31,021 bases of DNA from CAZABP01 sp964483245 (GTDB lineage Bacteria; Planctomycetota; UBA1135; UBA2386), in contig CAZABP010000052.1 of assembly GCA_964483245.1 (NCBI GenBank), forward strand, positions 1-31,021, read 5' to 3'. A model generated the notes under the pieces. The model was not told the DNA's origin, did no database searches, and saw only the letters and a list, made by a program, of their open reading frames with translations. This document shows positions 1 through 6,793 of the stretch, one piece after another. The first letter of the stretch is position 1. Every line of letters begins with the position of its first letter. The position numbers were made by a program, and so were the translations under genes.

Positions 1-328
1 GCGTCGTCTCGGCCGGATGCCGCCCGGTCTGGATCGCGTACTGCTCCGCCGGCAGCCCGAACGCGTCCCACCCCATCGGATGCAGCACGTTGAAACCCTT
101 CATCCGGTGGAACCGCGCGACGATGTCGGTCGCCGTGTAACCCTCCGGGTGGCCGACGTGCAGACCGGCCGCCGACGGGTACGGGAACATGTCCAGCACG
201 TAGTACTTCGGCTTGCTGCCGTCGAAGTCCGGATCGCCCGGGTTCGGCGTGCGGAACACGTCGCGCTCCTGCCAGAACCGCTGCCAGCGGGGCTCGATCG
301 TGGCCGGATCGTAGGTCTGCTTGCTCAT
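1..328 (-). CDS. leuS: Leucine--tRNA ligase, N-terminal part (runs off the left edge)
   Basis: Cytoplasmic class I aminoacyl-tRNA synthetase that charges tRNA-Leu. The first 109 residues are visible. They start at the ATG at 328-326 and read through the Rossmann-fold entry, with the class I HIGH signature present as HVGH (residues 57-60) in the context AAGLHVGHPEGYTATD. The LeuS-typical stretch NVLHPMGWDAFGLPAEQYAI follows. The rest of the gene lies beyond position 1. It is the last of three same-strand genes, 38 bp after the glycosyltransferase, and may share its transcript. I see no clear Shine-Dalgarno sequence before the ATG. Identification is firm because the motif context is specific to bacterial LeuS; only the extent is unknown. 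Confidence 0.96.
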   Translation of the reverse strand, partial: MSKQTYDPATIEPRWQRFWQERDVFRTPNPGDPDFDGSKPKYYVLDMFPYPSAAGLHVGHPEGYTATDIVARFHRMKGFNVLHPMGWDAFGLPAEQYAIQTGRHPAETT

Positions 329-366
329 CGCGTCGGAGGGCGAAGGAGTATGCCGAGCGCTGCGGA

Positions 367-1761
367 TCAGCGCACGCGCAGGATCCGGTGCTGGACGCGC
401 AGCCGCATCGGGCCGCTGTGCAGCAGCTCGGCGCGCTGCTCGAGCCGCGCCAACACCGGTGCTGCGTAGTCCGCTTCGCGGTAGAGCACGTGCAAGCGGG
501 TGCCGGCCGGGAGCCCGGCATCCGGCGCGGCGATGCTGCGCAGCAGCTCCGGGCGGTCGCGCAGGTAGTGCAGCAGCGGGGCTTCGTTGAACCCCGGCAA
601 CGTCCCGGTCGCGCTGACGATCCGGTCGCCCGGGACCCACGCCGCCTCGAGCTCCGCACAGGCGGAGCGGAAGTCCTCGCGCAGATTGCGGGTGTTCTCG
701 TACGCCGACGCGAGCGCGCAGGCGACCAGCAGGGCGACCGCAGCGATCCGTCCGTACGGCACCCGGGCGAGCCCGGCCGCCGCGAGCAGCCAGACGCCGG
801 GCGCCATCGGCAACAGGTAGCGCGGCATGAAGTTCAGCGGTGCCACGAGTCCCGCGGCGCCTGCCGCCACGAGCCCGCACCCGATGATGAGCAGCGCACG
901 CTGTGCCCCGCGATCACCACGGAACGCCGCGTACGCACCGGACAGCAGAGCCAGCGAGAACAGCAGACCACAGGCGCCGAGCACGCCCTGCGCCCAACCC
1001 GGATACAGCCGGAACTCGTGGAACACGAACCGCAGCGGCAGCTCGAGCAGATCGCGCAGCCCCGACTTGTTCGCGAAACCCCACTCGTTGGCGCGTTGCA
1101 CCGCCAGATGCGTCCACACCCAAGGTGCCCAGACCAACAATCCGAGCAGCGCAGCCCCGCCGAGCCACAGCGCGGACGTGCGCGGCAGCGTGCGTTGCCA
1201 CGTCGCGAACGCGGCCAACACGAGCACGGTCGCGCCCGCGATTGCCCCGAGATAGTGCGAGCCGAACGCGAGCGCAGTGCCGGTGAACGCGAGCAGCCGT
1301 GCGCTCCATCCGGCCTGCCCGGCGGACTCGGCGCGCGCGACCGCGAGCAGCGTCAGGCAGGACCCGGCCAGCACGAACGCATACATCCGCACTTCGGTCG
1401 AGTACCAGACCGACACCGGTCCGATCGCGGCGAACGCGAATGCCACGACGGCCGCCGGTGGCGGACACCAGCGGAATGCGGCACCGGCGAACGCGCGCAG
1501 CGCGACCAACACCGCCGTGATCGGCAGCAGCCGCACCCAGCTGTCCTGCTCGCCGACCAGCCCGACCCACCAACCGAACAGCAGGAACGACAGCGGCGGA
1601 TGCCGGTCACGATCGAGCGTCGCCGCCAGGTCCTCCGTCTGGCAGACGTACAGCGTCGTGACTTCGTCGTACCACAGCGAGTGATGCAGCGCGCCGAGGA
1701 CGCGCAGCAGGACGCCGGCGATCAGCAGCAGGTCGAGCCAGCGCCGATACGCCCGCGCCAC
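367..1761 (-). CDS. Integral-membrane glycosyltransferase, GT39/ArnT-like (PMT_2)
   Basis: A 464-residue polytopic membrane protein with about ten or more hydrophobic segments. The N-terminus has the layout of dolichyl/undecaprenyl-phosphate-sugar dependent transferases. A first membrane helix is followed by LWYDE (about residues 29-33), which carries the acidic pair expected of the catalytic first periplasmic loop. RHPPLSFLLFGWWV follows, the His-Pro-Pro-Leu motif of the PMT_2 family. Such enzymes move a sugar from a lipid carrier to a protein or lipid outside the inner membrane; the acceptor cannot be told from sequence. The ATG lies 7 bp after the stop of the upstream secreted protein, so the two are probably co-transcribed. 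Family assignment is good, substrate unknown. Confidence 0.85.
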   Translation of the reverse strand: MARAYRRWLDLLLIAGVLLRVLGALHHSLWYDEVTTLYVCQTEDLAATLDRDRHPPLSFLLFGWWVGLVGEQDSWVRLLPITAVLVALRAFAGAAFRWCPPPAAVVAFAFAAIGPVSVWYSTEVRMYAFVLAGSCLTLLAVARAESAGQAGWSARLLAFTGTALAFGSHYLGAIAGATVLVLAAFATWQRTLPRTSALWLGGAALLGLLVWAPWVWTHLAVQRANEWGFANKSGLRDLLELPLRFVFHEFRLYPGWAQGVLGACGLLFSLALLSGAYAAFRGDRGAQRALLIIGCGLVAAGAAGLVAPLNFMPRYLLPMAPGVWLLAAAGLARVPYGRIAAVALLVACALASAYENTRNLREDFRSACAELEAAWVPGDRIVSATGTLPGFNEAPLLHYLRDRPELLRSIAAPDAGLPAGTRLHVLYREADYAAPVLARLEQRAELLHSGPMRLRVQHRILRVR

Positions 1762-1768
1762 GCTGGGC

Positions 1769-2860
1769 TCACCACTGCGCGCGGACGGGAATCACGCTGC
1801 CCTGCGCGAGCGTTCCCGTGCCGGTCGTCGTGCCGACCTCGTACAGCCGCGCGGCCTGGAACACCGGCGTCCAATCCGGGAACGCCATCGAGACGCCGTT
1901 GCTGGCGGCGAGCGGGAGGCCGACCGGACGCTGCGCGTCGAGCGCGACGACCTGCGCCTCGGTGCGCGCGCCGACGGCGTTCGCGCTGTACGGGATCCGC
2001 GGTGCGGGAGTCATTGCGCCGAGAGGCTTCCACGCGCCGACGCCGTCCGTCGTGCCGCTGACCGAGATCACCGGATTCACGTACAGCGCGGTGCAGAGGC
2101 CCGGCACCGTCAGGTTCGGGTTCGTCGTGCCGAACAGGAACACCGCCGCCGCGCTCGCCGGTGCCGAGACGACGTCGTAAGCGAAGATCCACGCATTGAC
2201 CGGGAAGCCCTGCAGCGAGCTCGACGTGCGCATCTGCATTTCGGTGTTGCTGCTCGCCGGGACCATGCAGCCGACGCCGGTCATCAGGTAGCCGGCCGGG
2301 ATCACGAGGTTCATGCCGGACGTCGCGAGGTCGAGCGGGACCGCGGTGCCAGGGCCGGTCGCGCCATGCATGACCGTCTCCCACAGCAGGTCCTGCACGC
2401 CGTCGTACGGGAATGGCGTGTCGAACAGGAAGTAGACCTGCTCCGGCGGCGGCACGAGCCGCGGCGGCTGCGACAGGTCCGGCACCGCCAGCAGCTTGCG
2501 CGTGAACACCGTGATCGGTGGGGTTGCGTAGTTCGCGCTGAACGTCGCGCCGAACGTCGGGTGGTTCGCGTGCGCGAGCCGCAACTCGATGTCGAGCGTG
2601 CGCGCGCCGAACAGCGCGTTCGCGGCGCGCGTCCCGTCGCGGCGGAACCCGAGCGTGTTGATCGCATGCGGGGCGCCTTTGAAGTCGGTGTGCACCTGCT
2701 GGTAGCGCACCGGGAACGTGGTCCCGCTGAACGGATACGAGGAGAGGGACGTGCCCTCCTCCCGCGTATAGTGCTTCGGCGAGATCTGGGAGCCCTGCGC
2801 CGGCAGCACGGCGGTGAGGGCGCAAACGAGGAGGGACGAGCAGAGGGGGTGCGGGTTCAT
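1769..2860 (-). CDS. Secreted protein of unknown function
   Basis: A 363-residue protein with a clean signal peptide: charged-poor start, hydrophobic core, then VLPAQ, with predicted cleavage before Gln22. I chose the ATG at 2860 rather than the longer open frame reaching 2998, because the extra 46 residues are Arg-rich and would bury the signal peptide. The mature part is rich in beta-type sequence (many T, G, V, S, P), with no motif I recognise and few Cys. It contains a segment LDLATSGMNLVIPAGYLM that looks like a beta-sandwich rather than an enzyme core. It heads the minus-strand group with the GT39 transferase and leuS and is transcribed divergently from the oxidase at 3011. It may be a substrate or partner of the adjacent transferase, which is only a guess from position. 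Confidence 0.75.
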   Translation of the reverse strand: MNPHPLCSSLLVCALTAVLPAQGSQISPKHYTREEGTSLSSYPFSGTTFPVRYQQVHTDFKGAPHAINTLGFRRDGTRAANALFGARTLDIELRLAHANHPTFGATFSANYATPPITVFTRKLLAVPDLSQPPRLVPPPEQVYFLFDTPFPYDGVQDLLWETVMHGATGPGTAVPLDLATSGMNLVIPAGYLMTGVGCMVPASSNTEMQMRTSSSLQGFPVNAWIFAYDVVSAPASAAAVFLFGTTNPNLTVPGLCTALYVNPVISVSGTTDGVGAWKPLGAMTPAPRIPYSANAVGARTEAQVVALDAQRPVGLPLAASNGVSMAFPDWTPVFQAARLYEVGTTTGTGTLAQGSVIPVRAQW

Positions 2861-2887
2861 CGGGCTGGTTAGTCGGCGAGCGCGGGA

Positions 2888-2893
2888 AGCGTA
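2888..2893 (-). promoter_or_regulatory. Possible -10 element (TACGCT) for the 2860 gene
   Basis: On the minus strand a TACGCT fits the TANNNT pattern of a GC-rich sigma70-type -10 box and would give a leader of about 20-25 nt to the ATG at 2860. No convincing -35 is visible. Weak on its own; listed because the same pattern recurs ahead of other genes here. Confidence 0.25.
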
Positions 2894-2949
2894 ACGGCCG
2901 GCGCGGGCGATCGTTCGATGTGCCGAGCCGCCGAAAATGCGGCCCCGGG

Positions 2950-2979
2950 TTGACCGACTCTCGTTGGGCGCGCTAGGTT
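2950..2979 (+). promoter_or_regulatory. Predicted sigma70-type promoter for the copper oxidase gene
   Basis: TTGACC at 2950-2955 matches five of six bases of the -35 consensus. An 18-bp spacer follows, then TAGGTT at 2974-2979, which fits TANNNT. A start site near 2986 would leave a leader of about 25 nt that holds the AAGGAG ribosome binding site. This is the best promoter-like element in the window and lies in the 150-bp divergent gap between the genes at 2860 and 3011. Confidence 0.5.
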
Positions 2980-2996
2980 GCGCGGTGGCCCATACC

Positions 2997-3002
2997 AAGG
3001 AG
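2997..3002 (+). promoter_or_regulatory. Strong ribosome binding site (AAGGAG) fixing the start at 3011
   Basis: AAGGAG sits 8 nt before the ATG at 3011. It is one of the few clear Shine-Dalgarno sequences in the window. It matters because the ATG it serves is out of frame with the oxidase body, while the body frame has no ATG, GTG or TTG between the stop at 2974-2976 and the GTG at 3247. Confidence 0.7.
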
Positions 3003-3010
3003 ACAAGAGC

Positions 3011-4887
3011 ATGGGTTCACCTCGTCGCTCGTCGCTCGTCGCTCGTCGCTCGTCGCTCGTCGCTCGTCGCTCGCTGCGCTCGCGTCATTCGCGCTCGTAG
3101 GTTTCGGACCGCTCACCGCGCAGGTCGGTTGGAATCCTGATGGCTGGACGGGCCCCTACGACTGGGCTCCGAACGATCCCTACGGGTGGGAGCTCGCCCA
3201 TGCCGCGCTGATCGGAAAACCAGGGCCGCACCAGGGGAAGGTCCTCGTGTTCCGGACCCACGCCACGACCGAGACGGTGTGGCTGTGGGATCCTGCCGCG
3301 CCGCAGTCGCTCGAGCTCGCGAATCCAGGAGGGATCGGGATCGACAACCAGTTCTGCGCGGGCCACACGTGGGACAAGGACGGCGACCTCGTCCTCGCTG
3401 GCGGCGAACGCAACTTGCAGTGCGATCGAACGGAGCCGAACTGGGCGTACGTCTTCTTCCCTGATTCGTTGCTCTGGCAGCAAACACCGGACCTGCTGCA
3501 CCTGCAGAATCCGAACGGCACGATCAGCCACTACTACCCATCCGTGATCACGCTGCCCGACGGAAGACCATTCATGGCCGGCGGTGGAACTGCACCATGG
3601 AACACTTCCGTCTGCGGCGACTGGGGACCTAACAACGAGTTCCCTCCGTTCTACCGCGCCAACGAACACCAAGTCTTCGACAAGCCCACATGGAGTTGGC
3701 AAGGTGTTCCTGGCGGTTTCGCGGTTCCCGGTCTGCCGACGAGCAGCTCGATCTTCGGGTTCCACTACTACCCGCTGCTGCACCTGCTCTCGAACGGCTA
3801 CGTGTTCTGCTCGGTTGCAACCTGGGGTGGCTACAACTCGACACAGAGCCGAAACAGTTCGCCTTCGGCCCTCGTCAACGTAGCGAGCGGTGCGCCGGCC
3901 AACTGGACATGGCAGGCGCATCCATCGGTCCTGCAGAATCCCAGCAACCAGGTCGTGAACCTGGTGTATCCCACGGCATTCCTGTGGCCGTGGACGGTGG
4001 GGCAAACAGTTGGCACGGATCGGGTCGTGGTAGTGGGCGGGTCGGACTCGAATCGGGCCTACAACAACCCACCGAATGTGCCCCCGGGCCGGCTGGCGGA
4101 AGATTCCGTGTGGGAGCTCACAAGCCCGACCAACACACAGTCAGCCTGGACTCGGCCGACCGGATGGTCGACGTTGAACAAGCGCCGGATCTTCGCCAAC
4201 GCGGTGGTGCTGCCCGATCTGAGCGTCGTCGTGCTCGGCGGCAGCGAGAATGATTTCAAGGCGTACGGACCCACCACCGGTCAGCCACCGCCCGATCTTC
4301 AAGTCGATGCGCTGCCCGTCTACGAGCCGGAGCGCCTCGACCTGCTCAACCCGCAGGCTGGATGGCAGCTCATGGAACCGCACGAGTCTCCACGCCTCTA
4401 CCACGCCCTGGGCGTGCTGTTGCACGACGGACGAGTGCTCCTGGCCGGCGGATACAAGAGCACCGTCAATCAGAACCCTGCACTCGTACACACCGACGCT
4501 GAGATCCTCCTGCCGGACTATCTGCGCTGGGCCGTGGCGCGGCCGCAGATCCTCAATCCGCCGCAGACCCTGACCTACGGCCAGACGCCTACGCTGACGA
4601 TCGCCCTGGCCGGGGCACAGAACCCGGCGACGGAGATCGAGTTCGCAACACTGATCCGCTGCGCATCGGTTACCCATCACTTCGACTGGGACCAAAAGGT
4701 CGTGCGCCTCCCGGTCCAGGCAGCATCCGGTAACCAGCTCACGCTGCAGCCGCTCCCCTCGATCGCGCAGGGTGGCAGGAACATCGCGCCACCGGGCTAC
4801 TACATGCTGTTCGTGGTCACGAAGAACACCTGGGGTGGCGTCAACAGACGGTTCCCCAGCGTCGCTGCGTTCGTACAGGTGATGTGA
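3011..4887 (+). CDS. Secreted galactose-oxidase-like copper radical oxidase; frame interrupted at a heptamer repeat
   Basis: The body (frame from 3121 to 4887, 588 residues) is a kelch-type propeller followed by the galactose oxidase early-set domain. The AA5 copper radical oxidase site can be placed: Cys at 3355-3357 (QFCAG) and Tyr at 3535-3537 (HYYPS...DGR) for the thioether-linked pair, Tyr-His at 4399-4404 (RLYHALG...DGRV), and His at 4675-4677 (THHFDWDQ). Such enzymes oxidise primary alcohols or aldehydes and release hydrogen peroxide; the substrate is unknown. The well-placed ATG at 3011 reads only 29 codons to a TAG at 3098. With one more, or two fewer, copies of CTCGTCG it would run into the body and supply an Arg-rich signal peptide ending GPLTAQ. 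The GTG at 3247 would give a truncated, unexported form. The stop is 1 nt before the next start. Phase variation, recent inactivation or a sequence error are all possible. Confidence 0.8.
3021..3069 (+). repeat. Seven tandem copies of the heptamer CTCGTCG
   Basis: Perfect 7-bp units start at 3021, 3028, 3035, 3042, 3049, 3056 and 3063, followed by a degenerate CTCGCTG. They lie just after the ATG at 3011, inside the signal-peptide region. Seven is not divisible by three, so each gain or loss of one unit changes the downstream frame. Three units (21 bp) encode the heptapeptide RRSSLVA. The in-frame copy numbers are 2, 5, 8 and so on; the two-copy form would give an ordinary 26-residue signal peptide. 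Confidence 0.95.
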
Positions 4888-6559
4888 GATGACCGGTCCG
4901 GCACGCAGTGGCCTGCGCCTGCCGCACGTCTTGGGCGCCGCGATCCTGGTGGCGTGCATTCTCCCTGCGCAGCGGATGATTCACGAGTGGAGCGGAACGC
5001 CGCAGACTCGTGAGCATGACTACTTCGGTAGCTGGATCGAAGTCGTCGGAGATCTCGACCAGGACGGAACCGCAGATCTCGCGATTGGCGCCAACGGGGC
5101 GAATGTCGGATCCTCGATCTACGCAGGACGACTGCACATCTTCTCGGGTCGGTCAGGGAAGCTGCTCAAGCTGATCGAGGGCACCTACGCATACGAGAGT
5201 GTCGGGCACTGCCTTGCACTCGGAGACATCGACTCCGACTCGATCCCGGACTGGCTGGCGACGACGACCGCGCCAGACCAGAACACCAGGATCCACACGT
5301 TCTGGTCCGGCAAGTCGATGACGCCGAGCTTGAGCTGGTCCGCTCCCCCGTGGATCGGGGTGGGACGGATCGGGGACGTCGACAAGGATGGGCTCATGGA
5401 CCTCTCCGTCGGCGACGCACGGTACGGATTCCCCCCTCAACAGCCCTACATCGGAAAGGTCAGTCTCATCTCGCTGCGCACCGCGACCACGCTCGTGACG
5501 CACTTTGGCGAGGGCGCCTACCACGGATTGGCCTGGGCCGCGCAGGCTGGAGACGTCAACGCTGATGGCACTCCCGACTACCTCATCCGGCCTGGCGGCT
5601 TCTCCCCGTTCCGCGGACCCGACCTGCCGCGGTTCTACTCCGGCCGGACGCACCGCGAGCTGTTCCGCATCTATCCTCCGGAGCCGAGCGAGGCGTTCGC
5701 GTGGGGCTACTGCGTCGCCGGGGATCTGAACGCCGACGGCTACGACGATTTCGCCGCCAGCGATCTCGGCCGCGTCGTAGTTCCGACTCGCTACCGCATC
5801 TACGGCTTCGGCGGACCGGACGGCCGCGAGTTGTTCCGCGTCGAACGCCCCGCGACGGGGCGGCGGCTCGGCGACTGGCTCGCGCGTGTCGGCGACGTCG
5901 ATGGAGACGCGCACGACGATCTCGCTGTCGGTGGGTTGGGAGGACAGGTCTACGTCTTCTCGGGGCGCGACCAGTCCGTCCTGCATGCGGTCGTCGACAC
6001 AACGAACACGCTCAACTTCTACCAGAGCTACGGCACGGGTGATCTCGACGGGGACGACTTCCCTGACTTCGTGATCCCCGGGTTCTGGGACTACGTGCGC
6101 AAGGTCGCCCGCGTCCGCGCCTTCTCCGGCGCACCGGTCGGCGTCGCCACGCTCGGCATCGGCTGCGCGACGCGCGCGGGCGTGATCCCGCGCATCGGCG
6201 CCAGCTTCACGCCGGAGGTCGGCAAGCTGTTCGCGATCAACTTGTCCCGCGTGGAACCTCTCTCCTCCGCCCAGCTCGTGCTCGGCTCCTCCGCGACCAC
6301 CTGGAACGGCACCCCGCTCCCGCTCGACCTCGCCGGCTTCGGCATGCCCGGCTGCACGCTGCGTACCTCGATCGACGCACAGTTCGTCCGGCAGGCGCAG
6401 GGCATCAGCCACAAGGGCTGGTCCCGGGTCGAAACAACGATCCCCAACGATCCCCGCCTGCGCGGCGCGACGTTTTACGCGCAGTGGCTGGTCTTCGGGC
6501 AGGATGCGGTCGGCCCGTACGGCGTCACCACGCGCGCGCTCGCGGTAACGATCCAGTAG
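4660..6559 (+). repeat. Tandem duplication, left copy (oxidase 3' end plus FG-GAP gene)
   Basis: From about 4660 the last 75 codons of the oxidase and the whole FG-GAP gene are repeated at 6571-8431. The order and the 1-nt spacing between oxidase stop and FG-GAP start are the same in both copies. The edges are estimated from the translated alignment. Confidence 0.85.
4889..6559 (+). CDS. Secreted FG-GAP/VCBS seven-bladed propeller protein, paralogue 1
   Basis: A 556-residue exported protein with a signal peptide ending ILPAQ (cleavage near residue 27). It holds seven calcium-binding FG-GAP motifs of the form DxDxDGxxDhhh: DLDQDGTADLAIG, DIDSDSIPDWL, DVDKDGLMDLSVG, DVNADGTPDYL, DLNADGYDDFAAS, DVDGDAHDDLAVG and DLDGDDFPDFVI. 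This predicts an integrin-alpha-like seven-bladed propeller for extracellular binding or scaffolding. The last 145 residues form a separate beta module ending in TRALAVTIQ, containing TTIPNDPRLRGATFYAQW, which recurs in the paralogue at 6794 and in weaker form in the propeller protein at 12709. The ATG is 1 nt after the oxidase stop, so translation is probably coupled and the two may work together. No enzyme motif is visible. Confidence 0.88.
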   Translation: MTGPARSGLRLPHVLGAAILVACILPAQRMIHEWSGTPQTREHDYFGSWIEVVGDLDQDGTADLAIGANGANVGSSIYAGRLHIFSGRSGKLLKLIEGTYAYESVGHCLALGDIDSDSIPDWLATTTAPDQNTRIHTFWSGKSMTPSLSWSAPPWIGVGRIGDVDKDGLMDLSVGDARYGFPPQQPYIGKVSLISLRTATTLVTHFGEGAYHGLAWAAQAGDVNADGTPDYLIRPGGFSPFRGPDLPRFYSGRTHRELFRIYPPEPSEAFAWGYCVAGDLNADGYDDFAASDLGRVVVPTRYRIYGFGGPDGRELFRVERPATGRRLGDWLARVGDVDGDAHDDLAVGGLGGQVYVFSGRDQSVLHAVVDTTNTLNFYQSYGTGDLDGDDFPDFVIPGFWDYVRKVARVRAFSGAPVGVATLGIGCATRAGVIPRIGASFTPEVGKLFAINLSRVEPLSSAQLVLGSSATTWNGTPLPLDLAGFGMPGCTLRTSIDAQFVRQAQGISHKGWSRVETTIPNDPRLRGATFYAQWLVFGQDAVGPYGVTTRALAVTIQ

Positions 6560-6570
6560 CTCACGCCGAT

Positions 6571-6792
6571 GGTGCTACGGTGCTACACGACTTCAACGGA
6601 GACCGGGAGGTTGCGCGTGGGCCGGCAGCTTCCGGCAACCAACTCGCGCTGCAGCCGCTCCCATCGATCGCGCAGGGTGGAAGGAACATCGCGCCACCGG
6701 GCTACTACATGCTGTTCGTCGTTACGAAGAACACGTGGGGCGGGGTCAACACTAGGTTCCCCAGCGTCGCCGCATTCGTGCAGGTGATGTGA
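6571..6792 (+). pseudogene. 3' remnant of a second copper radical oxidase gene
   Basis: The frame ending at 6792 encodes the last 70 or so residues of the galactose oxidase early-set domain. From ASGNQL onward it is nearly identical to the oxidase at 3011-4887 (LQPLPSIAQGGRNIAPPGYY, then RFPSVAAFVQVM at the end). Before that point it is divergent: the THHFDWDQ of the intact gene has become LHDFNGDR, followed by a two-codon deletion. It begins 11 bp after the FG-GAP stop and has no start or ribosome binding site of its own. It is best explained as a leftover of a tandem duplication followed by decay or a deletion-prone breakpoint. A short translated product is unlikely. Confidence 0.85.
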
Positions 6793-6793
6793 G

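Noticed and set aside
388..2061. A 557-residue plus-strand frame across the glycosyltransferase gene
   Set aside because: Composition is typical of an antisense shadow (Gln, Arg, Pro, His-rich), while the minus strand encodes a coherent membrane protein.
3021..3069. CRISPR-like or regulatory direct-repeat array
   Set aside because: Units are 7 bp, strictly tandem and without spacers; it is a simple-sequence repeat in coding position.
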